Source: Raineyella sp044508675 (GTDB lineage: Bacteria; Actinomycetota; Actinomycetes; Propionibacteriales; Propionibacteriaceae). Taken from it: a stretch of DNA of 64,000 bases. The translations under genes and the position numbers were made by a program. Where the stretch lies: the NCBI GenBank assembly GCA_044508675.1, contig JBIQHF010000014.1, positions 1 through 64,000 of the forward strand. Reading direction: 5' to 3'. Shown in pieces: positions 17,571 to 25,140 of this stretch; within the stretch, counting starts at the first letter, position 1; the number at the start of each line of letters is the position of its first letter. The notes under the pieces were generated by a model. That model was not told where the DNA came from and did not search any database. It saw only the letters and a list, made by a program, of their open reading frames with translations.

Positions 17571-18410
17571 TCAGCCGATCCGGTGCTCGGCCAGGAAGTC
17601 CAGGATCACCCGCGCCACGTCCGGCGCCCGATTCAGGCAGGCCGCATGGTCGCCACCCTCGATCAGCACCGTTCGGCCCTGGGGGAGCCACTGCGACAGC
17701 AGCCGTACGGACTGCTCGAACCACGGACCGCTGGCGCTCCCGCCCAGGACCAGCACCGGGCAGGGGATCTGGGCGGCCTGCTGGGCATCGAACTGCCAGG
17801 CGAGCAGTGCGGGAAGGTCGTGGGAGAAGAACAGATGTGCCTCCGCATCGATGGCTGTCAGCGAGCCGGGGGCCAGGGCCTCGGTCTCCGTACGCCAGGC
17901 CGGGCCGGCCAGCGTGCGCAGGAAAGCGTGGACCGTCGTGACGGAGCCCTCCGCCTCCTCCTGGGCAAGCAGGTCGCGGGACCGGGTCAGGAACTCCCCG
18001 GCACTCGGCGTGTAGACGGGCGGCGGCTCGTACACGGACACGGTGTGCACCAGGTCCGGCCGGGCCTCGGCGAGGGCCAGGGCGACCGCGCTGCTGTAGG
18101 ACGCCCCGATGATGTGGGCCCGTCGAAATCCGAGCTCCCGCAGGACCGCGGCCGCATCGTCGGCCTCATCGGCGATCGAGCCGCCGATCTGCGCCCGGCT
18201 GCTACCGCCCGAACCGCGACGGCGGTACTGCACCACCCGGTAGCGCTCGGTGTCGGCCAGCAGGCGGGCCAGGGGCGACAGCTCGTACGGGTTGATCGCG
18301 GTGGGGATGACCAGGACCGGTTCACCGTCCCCGGTCAGGGTGGCGTCGAGCTCGCCACCCTGGACGCAGGCGCGGCGGTGCTCGGCTGCTTGCTCGAAAG
18401 GGGTGGCCAT
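17571..18410 (-). CDS. Alpha/beta-hydrolase
   Basis: A 279-residue alpha/beta-hydrolase fold protein. The nucleophile elbow is GASYS (Ser in IIGASYSSAVALAL, about residue 102) and the catalytic His lies in EGGDHAACLN near the C terminus; the acid is probably the Asp/Glu near LVLGGSASGPWFE, where the usual Asp is unclear. Members hydrolyse esters, lactones or epoxides; the substrate is not readable. It stands alone, convergent with the membrane-protein gene. Confidence 0.8.
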   Translation of the reverse strand: MATPFEQAAEHRRACVQGGELDATLTGDGEPVLVIPTAINPYELSPLARLLADTERYRVVQYRRRGSGGSSRAQIGGSIADEADDAAAVLRELGFRRAHIIGASYSSAVALALAEARPDLVHTVSVYEPPPVYTPSAGEFLTRSRDLLAQEEAEGSVTTVHAFLRTLAGPAWRTETEALAPGSLTAIDAEAHLFFSHDLPALLAWQFDAQQAAQIPCPVLVLGGSASGPWFEQSVRLLSQWLPQGRTVLIEGGDHAACLNRAPDVARVILDFLAEHRIG

Positions 18411-18501
18411 GGCACCAGAGTGCTCCTGGGGACGCCGAACCGCTACCCGTACCGAGGGCTCGGGTGTCCTCAGCCCAGTCCCTGGGCCACCATCCGGTCG
18501 G

Positions 18502-18933
18502 TCATGGCGCCACGATCGGGGCCCCGGCGGCCTGGAGGTCCGAGATGCCGCCCTTGAGGTTGTGGACGTTCGTGAAGCCGGTATCGGCCATGGCCGTCGC
18601 GGCCACCGCTGAACGGTTGCCGCTACGGCAGTAGAGCGCGTAGGTCCCGGCCGGGTCGAGATCGCCGATCCGGGTGGTGAAGTCGGGCGCCTCGACGTCG
18701 ATGTTGACCGCGCCCTCGACGTGGCCCGCGGCGTACTCCTGCGGGGTGCGAACGTCGATCACGACCACATCGGGCTCGGCGGCAGTGGTCATCCACTGTG
18801 CCGGGGTGGCGGTGGTGACAGCGCTGGCGCCGGTGCACCCGGCAAGCAGGAACGTTGCGAGGAGCAGGGTCAGGAGGATCGCCCCCGCCCGCCCCATCGA
18901 CGAGCGGGGGGCCGTGCTGGATGCTCCGCTCAT
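18502..18933 (-). CDS. Rhodanese-domain lipoprotein
   Basis: A 143-residue exported lipoprotein with lipobox LLAGC (Cys33) and a single rhodanese domain (VVVIDVRTPQEYAAGHVEGA). The active-site loop CRSGNRS puts the persulfide-forming Cys at about 102. Such proteins carry sulfane sulfur at the outer membrane face. Its ATG overlaps the thioredoxin stop (ATGA), so the two are one operon, consistent with sulfur or thiol redox work outside or near the membrane. Confidence 0.88.
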   Translation of the reverse strand: MSGASSTAPRSSMGRAGAILLTLLLATFLLAGCTGASAVTTATPAQWMTTAAEPDVVVIDVRTPQEYAAGHVEGAVNIDVEAPDFTTRIGDLDPAGTYALYCRSGNRSAVAATAMADTGFTNVHNLKGGISDLQAAGAPIVAP

Positions 18934-19340
18934 GCGCGGTTCGCAGCCTCGGTGGTCTGGGCCTCGGTGGTCTGGGCCTCGGCGGCCTGGGCCGCGACGT
19001 GGGCACGGACCTCGTCCATGTCCAGTCCCTCGACCGCGGCGATCAACTCGTCGAACGCCTTGGCGGGCAGCGCACCGGCCTCCCGGTAGACCAGGATGCC
19101 GTCACGAAAGGCCATCAGCGTCGGGATCGAGGTGATCTGGGCGGCCGCGGCCAGGCTCATCTCGGCCTCGGTGTCCACCTTGCCGAAGCGGATCTCGGGG
19201 TGGGCCTCCGACGCCTTCTCGAAGGTCGGCGCGAAGGCGCGACACGGACCGCACCAGGCGGCCCAGAAATCCACGAACGTGATTCCGTCGGCCAGCACCG
19301 TCTCATCGAAGTTCTGTGCGGTCAGCTGCAGTGTCGCCAT
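18930..19340 (-). CDS. trxA: Thioredoxin
   Basis: A 136-residue cytosolic thioredoxin with the active site WCGPC (Cys30, Cys33), the cis-Pro loop TSIPTLMAF, and an unusual repetitive Ala/Gln/Thr/Glu C-terminal tail (AQTTEAQTTEA) encoded by a short DNA repeat around 18950-18980. First gene of the thioredoxin-rhodanese operon; GGAAGGA precedes the ATG. The inverted repeat at 19382-19397 suggests control by a CsoR/CstR-family repressor. Confidence 0.92.
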   Translation of the reverse strand: MATLQLTAQNFDETVLADGITFVDFWAAWCGPCRAFAPTFEKASEAHPEIRFGKVDTEAEMSLAAAAQITSIPTLMAFRDGILVYREAGALPAKAFDELIAAVEGLDMDEVRAHVAAQAAEAQTTEAQTTEAANRA

Positions 19341-19381
19341 GTTTGGTCCTTCCGGGGAGTGGGTTTCCCCTACCCTAGCTC

Positions 19382-19397
19382 ATACCCCGGGGGGTAT
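19382..19397. promoter_or_regulatory. CsoR/CstR-like operator upstream of trx-rhodanese
   Basis: ATACCCC (19382-19388) and GGGGTAT (19391-19397) are perfect 7-bp arms with a 2-nt centre. This is the form recognised by CsoR-family repressors (copper-sensing CsoR and persulfide-sensing CstR), which bind ATACC-C/G-rich inverted repeats. The site is about 42 bp upstream of the trx ATG and in the promoter zone. The rhodanese next door makes a CstR-type (sulfane sulfur) sensor the better guess than copper. No CsoR/CstR gene is in the window. Confidence 0.6.
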
Positions 19398-19439
19398 CCA
19401 CCCAGGTGGCTGCCGCACGGAACGTGTTGGCCGGCGCAT

Positions 19440-20507
19440 TCACACCAGGCGCTCAGCCGGCCGGCCATTGCCGACCGCGTCCAGGTATCGCAGGATCTGG
19501 GCGTACGACTCGACCATCCCGACCTTGACGTACGGCAGGCCGACCTCGTGGCAGTACTCCTCGACGATCGGCTGGGCGTCCTTGAGGTTGGCGCGCGGCA
19601 TGGACGGGAACAGGTGGTGCTCGACCTGGTAGTTCAGGCCGCCCATGAAGAAGTCGACCATCGGCGAGCCGATGATGTTGCGGGAGGTCGGCACCTGCTT
19701 CTGCAAGTGGTCCAGCCGGCCCTCGGTACCGTCCAGCAGCTCCATGCCCTTGTGGTTCGGCGCGAACACGGAGGCCAGCATGAAGCCCCAGATCGCCTCG
19801 TGGATCACCAGGAAGGCGAACGCCTGCAGCGGCGACAGGAGCCACAGCAGCATCTCCAGGTAGAGCGCGAAGTGCAGGGCCAGCAGGAGTCCCTCGACCA
19901 GCCGCGTGCCGCGGGGACGTCGCCGCAGCCAATTGATCCCCTCGAGCTGGAGCATCCATCCCTGGAACGAGAGCAGCGGGAAGAACAGGCCGGCCTGGTG
20001 CCGGGCCATCCACCTGCCGAGGCCGGTCTTCTTGGCGCACTGGCGCTCGGTCCACGTGATGACGCCCTCGGCGATGTCCGGGTCCAGCCCCTCGTGGTTG
20101 GGATTGGAATGGTGCCGGTCATGCTTGTGGTTCCAGTAGCCGAAGCTGACGCCGAGGACGACGTTCGCCGCGACCAGGCCGACCCGATGGCTGAGGGAGC
20201 GCGGACCGGGCAGCTGGTGGTGGCCGGCGTCATGGCCGATGAAGCTGACCTGTCCCCAGACCACGGCCAGCAGCGGCGCCAGCACCAGGGCCCACCAGCT
20301 GTGCGACAGCAGTGCCAGGCCGGTCACGATGGCAGCGGTGGCGAGCAGCAGCCCGACACCGGTGACCACGTAGTAGCGGGTCGTTCCGCCCATCAGGCCG
20401 CGGGTCTTGATCTGCTTCATCAGTGGGCGGAAGGAGCTCTGCCCGGTCCGTTGTCCCCCGGCCGGGGGTGTCACGGCCGTTGCCGCACTTGCCATCTGGG
20501 TCGTCAT
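19440..20507 (-). CDS. Membrane fatty-acid (acyl-lipid) desaturase
   Basis: A 355-residue membrane di-iron desaturase with the three histidine boxes HDAGHH (92-97), HKHDRHH (127-133) and QVEHH (294-298). The QxxHH third box marks the front-end/omega acyl-lipid group. Hydrophobic pairs lie at about 46-68/71-90 and 200-240. It introduces a cis double bond into membrane lipid acyl chains, using electrons from a ferredoxin or cytochrome not encoded here. It is transcribed away from the two-component system at 20684, with inverted repeats between them. Confidence 0.9.
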   Translation of the reverse strand: MTTQMASAATAVTPPAGGQRTGQSSFRPLMKQIKTRGLMGGTTRYYVVTGVGLLLATAAIVTGLALLSHSWWALVLAPLLAVVWGQVSFIGHDAGHHQLPGPRSLSHRVGLVAANVVLGVSFGYWNHKHDRHHSNPNHEGLDPDIAEGVITWTERQCAKKTGLGRWMARHQAGLFFPLLSFQGWMLQLEGINWLRRRPRGTRLVEGLLLALHFALYLEMLLWLLSPLQAFAFLVIHEAIWGFMLASVFAPNHKGMELLDGTEGRLDHLQKQVPTSRNIIGSPMVDFFMGGLNYQVEHHLFPSMPRANLKDAQPIVEEYCHEVGLPYVKVGMVESYAQILRYLDAVGNGRPAERLV

Positions 20508-20530
20508 GTTTCCATTCTCGGCGCTCCGAC

Positions 20531-20544
20531 CCGTGTGGACACGG
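20531..20544. promoter_or_regulatory. Inverted repeat, desaturase side
   Basis: CCGTGT (20531-20536) and ACACGG (20539-20544) form perfect 6-bp arms with a 2-nt centre, 24 bp upstream of the desaturase start at 20507. Candidate operator. Confidence 0.4.
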
Positions 20545-20563
20545 GGCGGAGGACCCGAATCCG

Positions 20564-20583
20564 TAGGGGTGCTGGCACCCCTA
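20564..20583. promoter_or_regulatory. Inverted repeat in desaturase/kinase intergenic region
   Basis: TAGGGGTGC (20564-20572) and GCACCCCTA (20575-20583) are perfect 9-bp arms around TG. Outer ATCCG and CGGAT words extend the symmetry with a 2-nt offset. The site sits about 57 bp before the desaturase start. Confidence 0.5.
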
Positions 20584-20622
20584 TCCGGATGGGCGGGAGC
20601 CGGCCATCCGCGCAGGAACAGG

Positions 20623-20648
20623 TCTCGTACGACCCGTGTCGTACGAGA
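20623..20648. promoter_or_regulatory. 11-bp inverted repeat upstream of sensor kinase
   Basis: TCTCGTACGAC (20623-20633) and GTCGTACGAGA (20638-20648) are perfect 11-bp arms around CCGT, ending 35 bp before the kinase GTG. It lies between divergent genes, so an operator is more likely than a terminator. Confidence 0.55.
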
Positions 20649-20683
20649 ACGCCGCGTCTTGGAGGTTGTCGGAGAATGGATGG

Positions 20684-21952
20684 GTGAAGCGTCGACTGCA
20701 ACTGACCCTGGTCGGGCTGATCGCCGCGTTGCTGTCGGTGGTCTGCCTGGTCCCCGCCGCCGTCTCGCTGGTCAGCCTTCCGCTCACCGTGGTCTGGCTG
20801 GGGGTGCCGATGTTCATCGGCGCGACCTGGGTCGGTCGACGGCTCCTCAACGCGCACCGGTACGGCGCCGGCGCCGTGCTCGACCGGGAGGTGCTGCGGC
20901 CCTACCATTCCCAGGCCCAGCACCGCGGCTTCTTCGTGGTGGTCCGTGGCCTGCTGACCGATGAGGCGACGTGGCGGGACCTGCTCTGGGTCGGCGTCAA
21001 CGCGACGGCCGGGTTGGTGCTGACCCTGTTGCCGACGGTCCTGTTGGTCGGCGCCATCGCCGTGGGTGTCTCGCCGCTGGTGGCACTGACCCCGTGGGTG
21101 TCATTGGTCGGCGCCTGGCCGGTGGAGGGACTGGCCGCCGGACTGGGGGCCGGACTGGTGACCGCCGGACTGGCGGTCGGCTGGTGGTACGCCACGCCGC
21201 CACTGGTCCGTACCTGGGCCAGGATCGTCGACGGCTTGCTCGGCCCCTCGAGGACCACGGTCCTGAAGGGCCGGGTGGCCCAGCTGACGACCAGTCGTGC
21301 CGACAGCGTCGACTCGGCGGCGCAGGAGATCCGACGGATCGAACGGGACCTGCACGACGGGGTCCAGGTGCGCCTGGTCAGCCTGGGGCTGTCCATCGGC
21401 CTGGCCGAGGAGATGGTGGGCTCCCGGCCCGAGCAGGCCCGCCTGTTGCTGCAGGAGGCCCAGGGCTCGGTGACCGCCACCCTGCAGGAATTGCGTCGCC
21501 TCGTCCATGGCATCCACCCGCCGCTGCTCGCCGACCGGGGCCTGGTCGGCGCGGTCCGCGCCCTGGCGCTCGACGTGCCGCTGGACATCGAGGTGCAGGC
21601 CTTTGGGTTCGGCGACGACGAGTCGGTGCGGCTGCCCCCTCCGGTGGAGGCTTGTGCCTACTTCGTCGTCTCCGAGGCGCTCGCCAACGTCGTCAAGCAC
21701 TCCGGGGTCGACCGGGGCAGCATCACTCTGGTGCTCGAGCCCGGCCGGCTGCGCGCCGTCGTACGGGACGAAGGGCACGGCGGCGCCGAGGAGGCCGCGG
21801 GTGGCGGACTCAGCGGCATGCGGCGGCGCCTGGGGGCCTTCGATGGAACACTGGAAGTGGCCAGCCCGCCGGGCGGTCCCACCATCGTGACCATGGAGAT
21901 GCCGTGCGAGCCCTTGTTGCCGAAGACAACGCCCTCCTCCGAGCTGGTCTGA
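20684..21952 (+). CDS. NarL-type sensor histidine kinase (DesK-like arrangement)
   Basis: A 422-residue membrane kinase with four hydrophobic segments (about 7-29, 32-49, 104-127, 140-168) and short extracytoplasmic loops, so the signal is probably sensed in the membrane. A HisKA_3 region carries the phospho-His in RRIERDLHDGVQ (about His224). The ATPase domain has the N box EALANVVKHSG and a G box (GGGLSGMRRR). Start GTG 20684 has GGAGAATGG upstream; an in-frame GTG at 20636 would lie in the inverted repeat. It is fused in expression with the regulator (49-nt overlap). The divergent desaturase recalls Bacillus DesK, which senses membrane thickness, but this link is inferred from gene order. 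Confidence 0.85.
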   Translation: MKRRLQLTLVGLIAALLSVVCLVPAAVSLVSLPLTVVWLGVPMFIGATWVGRRLLNAHRYGAGAVLDREVLRPYHSQAQHRGFFVVVRGLLTDEATWRDLLWVGVNATAGLVLTLLPTVLLVGAIAVGVSPLVALTPWVSLVGAWPVEGLAAGLGAGLVTAGLAVGWWYATPPLVRTWARIVDGLLGPSRTTVLKGRVAQLTTSRADSVDSAAQEIRRIERDLHDGVQVRLVSLGLSIGLAEEMVGSRPEQARLLLQEAQGSVTATLQELRRLVHGIHPPLLADRGLVGAVRALALDVPLDIEVQAFGFGDDESVRLPPPVEACAYFVVSEALANVVKHSGVDRGSITLVLEPGRLRAVVRDEGHGGAEEAAGGGLSGMRRRLGAFDGTLEVASPPGGPTIVTMEMPCEPLLPKTTPSSELV

Positions 21953-22542
21953 TCCAGGTGCTCGAGGCGCACGACATCGAGGTGGTCGAGGCCGTCGCCG
22001 ACGAGCCCTCACTGGTCCGTGCGCTGGCGCGCACGGACTTCGACGTGGCGATCCTGGACGTACGCCTGCCACCGACCGGCACCGACGAGGGGCTGCGCGC
22101 GGCCGTCCAGGCCCGCCGTGGACGACCCGGCCTGCCGATCCTGGTGCTGAGCCAGTACGTCGAGCAGTTGTACGCCCGCGAGCTCCTCGCCTCGGACGAG
22201 GGGGCGGTCGGCTACCTGCTCAAGGACCGGGTGGCGAACATTCGGCAGTTCGTCACCTCGGTGCGCGAGGTCGCCGAGGGTGGCACCGTGATGGACCCCG
22301 AGGTGGTGACCCAGCTACTCCGGGGCCGCGGTGCACCACTCGCGGCGCTGACCCCGCGCGAGCGCGAGGTGCTGGAACACATGGCACAGGGGCGCTCGAA
22401 CGCAGCGATCGGGGACGCCATGTCGATCACCGAGAAGGCGGTCGGCAAGCACATTGCGAACATCTTCGCCAAGCTCCGCCTGCCCAACTCCGACGACAAG
22501 AACCGTCGGGTGCTGGCGGTGCTGGCCTACCTGCAGCGGTGA
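21904..22542 (+). CDS. NarL/LuxR-family response regulator (DesR-like arrangement)
   Basis: A 212-residue regulator: receiver domain with acidic pocket AED (7-8) and phospho-Asp52 (VAILDVRLPP), Lys in YLLKDR, and a LuxR-type helix-turn-helix (LTPREREVLEHMAQGRSNAA) at about 145-205. Start GTG 21904 lies inside the 3' end of the kinase gene, a 49-nt overlap that ensures coupled translation. It is the partner of the kinase upstream; likely targets are the inverted repeats between the kinase and the desaturase. Confidence 0.9.
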   Translation: MRALVAEDNALLRAGLIQVLEAHDIEVVEAVADEPSLVRALARTDFDVAILDVRLPPTGTDEGLRAAVQARRGRPGLPILVLSQYVEQLYARELLASDEGAVGYLLKDRVANIRQFVTSVREVAEGGTVMDPEVVTQLLRGRGAPLAALTPREREVLEHMAQGRSNAAIGDAMSITEKAVGKHIANIFAKLRLPNSDDKNRRVLAVLAYLQR

Positions 22543-22702
22543 CGTGGCCGCCGGCCGAGGTGGCCGAAACGTCCAGGATCTCGTGGCTGTGCTGATGATA
22601 TGGATCACACACAGGTGTCGGAGGTATCGTGGTGAGAACTCTTCGAGGGGACCGTCGCGACTCCCTCGTGGCGGTCCGTCCTAAGTACCAGGAGGGGACG
22701 AA

Positions 22703-23206
22703 ATGAGTATTTACAAGCGTGCCGTCCATCTACCCATGGGAGAAGTCGCAGCCCGGCACTGGAAGGACTGGGTCAGCATCGCGGCCGGGCTGGTCCTGGC
22801 CCTCAGTCCGCTGTGGACGCAGCAGGTGCAGGCGTTCTGGCTGATTCCGCTGGGGGTGCTGCTGATCGTCTTCGGTGTGTGGTCCCAGCTGCGTGAGCGC
22901 GCCAGCGAGTTCGCCGAGGGCATGGTGGCGCTGGTCGGCGCCTTCACGATCGCCTCGCCGTGGATCGGCGGCTTCGCCGGCCTGAACGGTCTCGCGCTGA
23001 CCGCGTGGATCGTCGGTGTCGTCGCCGTGGTCATGGCCCTGGTGGAGACGATCGGCCGCAGGCGTCGCGTCGTCGATGCCCACGTCGGGCCGATGGGCAG
23101 GCCCCGCGGCGGTGAGGGAATGCACCGGGACGAGCACATGGAGGGCGCGAACATCCATCAGATCGAAGCCGAGGTCGATCCCAAGCCGAGGCGCGCGAAG
23201 TTCTGA
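22703..23206 (+). CDS. SPW-repeat membrane protein
   Basis: A 167-residue protein with four hydrophobic segments forming two SPW repeats (LALSPLW near residue 35; TIASPWIGGF near 92), matching family PF03779 of unknown function. It has a polar C-terminal tail rich in His, Glu and Arg. The ATG follows CAGGAGGGG. Single-gene unit with a stem-loop behind it. Confidence 0.85.
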   Translation: MSIYKRAVHLPMGEVAARHWKDWVSIAAGLVLALSPLWTQQVQAFWLIPLGVLLIVFGVWSQLRERASEFAEGMVALVGAFTIASPWIGGFAGLNGLALTAWIVGVVAVVMALVETIGRRRRVVDAHVGPMGRPRGGEGMHRDEHMEGANIHQIEAEVDPKPRRAKF

Positions 23207-23245
23207 GCAGGCGTCACCGCAGAACCGAGTCAGCGCCCAGCGAAC

Positions 23246-23271
23246 GGGGCCCCTGGAATTCCGGGGGCCCC
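23246..23271. terminator. GC-rich stem-loop after SPW gene
   Basis: GGGGCCCC (23246-23253) and GGGGCCCC (23264-23271) pair across a nearly palindromic centre containing GGAATTCC. It starts 40 bp past the SPW stop. Confidence 0.6.
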
Positions 23272-23386
23272 ATTCGTGCGTCCACGACGCTCTCTTGGCC
23301 CTGGTCCCACCGGGTCGTAACGTGGCCCGGGGACGCATTCGGGTCCCCGAGGCAGTGCGCCATCGCAGCGACGACGAGGGACGAGC

Positions 23387-23695
23387 GTGACCGAGACCTA
23401 TCCCGAGCCGCCCTACCAGGGGCGACCGACGTACCACAGTGGGCCCGCCGCGTACGGCACCGCACAGCAGCAGGCGTACGAGCAGCAGGCGTACGTGAAC
23501 AACGCGGTCACTGCTGCCACCAGCTATGGCGGGCCGAACGGCCAGGTCTTCAGTGACCGGACCGACCGGGCGATCGGCCTGCTCGCGAAGGTGACCGCGA
23601 TCTATCTGATCGTCGGACTGGTGCTGGGAGTGCTGGTGATGATCGGGTTCCTGTCGATGGGCAGCAGCCTGCTGTACTGGTTCAGCGCCTACTGA
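23387..23695 (+). CDS. Small single-span membrane protein
   Basis: A 102-residue protein with a Tyr/Gln/Pro-rich soluble N-terminal half (AQQQAYEQQAYVNNA) and one membrane helix near the C terminus (AIYLIVGLVLGVLVMIGFL). It starts with GTG 23387 after GGGACGAGC. Family not recognised; low-complexity heads on single-span proteins of this type are common in actinobacteria. Confidence 0.6.
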   Translation: MTETYPEPPYQGRPTYHSGPAAYGTAQQQAYEQQAYVNNAVTAATSYGGPNGQVFSDRTDRAIGLLAKVTAIYLIVGLVLGVLVMIGFLSMGSSLLYWFSAY

Positions 23696-23818
23696 GCGAC
23701 CGGCCGACCTAGAAGTGGTGAGCATGGGGGATGTTCAGCGGTGGGTGAGGCCGCTTATCCTCGTCCCATGGCGGCTGGTGGGCACGCATGCCCGGACCTG
23801 GACGAGCGGAGACCGCGC

Positions 23819-24526
23819 ATGGATATTTCCAGCCGCATCGTCGGCCTGGAATCGCTGACGGCGCAGGAGGTGGCGTACGTCTACCAGCAGTTGCTCCGGC
23901 CGGCGTTCCGGCCCGAGGAGCTGCCCACGATCAAGGAGATCCTCCGGGTGTACTCGGGCGAGGACGCCGCCCCTTCGGGCGTCCTGATCCAGGACGGGGA
24001 GCCGGTCGGCATCTATCTGTGCGCGTCGTACGTCGGTGGTCGGGTGCGGCTGCTGACCCACATGGCCGTCTCGGCGCAGGCCCGGGGCGGGGGCATCGGG
24101 TCGCGGCTCCTGGACCACATCGGCCACCGGCAGGACTGGCCACGGGCGGAGCTGGTGCTGGCCGAGGTCGATGATCCGCGGGTCTGGCCGGCCGACGCCG
24201 GGACCGGCGACCCGGTTGCCCGGCTGCGGTTCTACGCGCGGCACGGCGCTCGGCTGCTGCCGCTGTCCCACGTCCAGCCCGAGGTGCGGCCGGGGTCGGG
24301 CCGGGTCCGGGGGATGTTCCTGCTGCGCCTGGACCAGGGCCCCGACCCCGAGGCGGACCTGGTGGGACGGTTCCTGGCCGAGTACTTCACCGAGTGCGAG
24401 GGACCCGAGTCGCTGGCGGACCCGGAGGTCGCGGAATTGTTGGACTCCGCGTCACAGGTGTCCCTGGTCGACTCGTTGCTACCGGTTTCGGATTGGGAGC
24501 AGCTGCCGGTGGGGGATCGCCTCTGA
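23819..24526 (+). CDS. GNAT-like acetyltransferase
   Basis: A 235-residue protein with a GNAT core: the acetyl-CoA loop SAQARGGGIGSRLLDHIG at about residue 88 and a motif-B-like RLRFYARHGARLLPL. A 60-residue C-terminal extension of unknown role follows (PEADLVGRFLAEYFTECEG). ATG 23819 is preferred over the in-frame ATG 23768 because GGAGACC precedes it and the fold begins there. Substrate unknown. Confidence 0.7.
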   Translation: MDISSRIVGLESLTAQEVAYVYQQLLRPAFRPEELPTIKEILRVYSGEDAAPSGVLIQDGEPVGIYLCASYVGGRVRLLTHMAVSAQARGGGIGSRLLDHIGHRQDWPRAELVLAEVDDPRVWPADAGTGDPVARLRFYARHGARLLPLSHVQPEVRPGSGRVRGMFLLRLDQGPDPEADLVGRFLAEYFTECEGPESLADPEVAELLDSASQVSLVDSLLPVSDWEQLPVGDRL

Positions 24527-24675
24527 TCGCCCGCAACCTTTGTACTCTTTCCCAAGTACCCCTCCTGACCCACGCGCTGACGTGACGAAGCCCCGTCGAT
24601 CGGGGGAGGGGGTTGGGATCCAGTACAGGGCTGGCCGTGGGACCGATCCAGACGATGTGCCCGGGGGTGACGGCG

Positions 24676-25116
24676 ATGTCCATCGAGGAGAACAAGCAGG
24701 TCGTGCGGACGTTCGTGGAGGTGTGCCAGAACGGGCATGACCTCGACTTCGCGGACCAGGCCTTCCATCCGGAGTTCACCAACCACTACGCCCCCGAGGG
24801 GCGGCCGGCGGCACCGGGTGAGAGCGGTGCGGAGCACTTCAAGCGGTTCTACCGGATGCTGCTCGGGGCGTTCCCGGACGCGACCATGGAGATCGACGAG
24901 CAGATCGCCGAGCGGGACCTGGTCGTCACGCGCAAGACCCTGCGCGGGACCCACCTCGGTGAGCTGTGGGGCCTGCCGCCGACCGGCAACCGGGTGGAGT
25001 GGGAGTTCGTCGACATCTTCCGGGTCAGGGATGGCAAGCTGGTCGAGCACTGGACCCACATGGACTTCGAGGAACTGCGCAGCCAGATGCGTCCGGCCCG
25101 GGAGGGATACCGGTAG
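24676..25116 (+). CDS. SnoaL-like ester cyclase family protein
   Basis: A 146-residue alpha+beta barrel protein of the SnoaL-like group (EENKQVVRTFVEVCQNGHD at the N terminus; FVDIFRVRDGKLVEHWTHMD as the last strands). Some family members are polyketide cyclases, but most in actinobacteria have no known substrate. Start ATG 24676. It lies 24 nt before the PucR-type regulator and may be co-transcribed with it. Confidence 0.75.
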   Translation: MSIEENKQVVRTFVEVCQNGHDLDFADQAFHPEFTNHYAPEGRPAAPGESGAEHFKRFYRMLLGAFPDATMEIDEQIAERDLVVTRKTLRGTHLGELWGLPPTGNRVEWEFVDIFRVRDGKLVEHWTHMDFEELRSQMRPAREGYR

Positions 25117-25140
25117 GGCCGGTGCGGAGAGGAGGGCACG

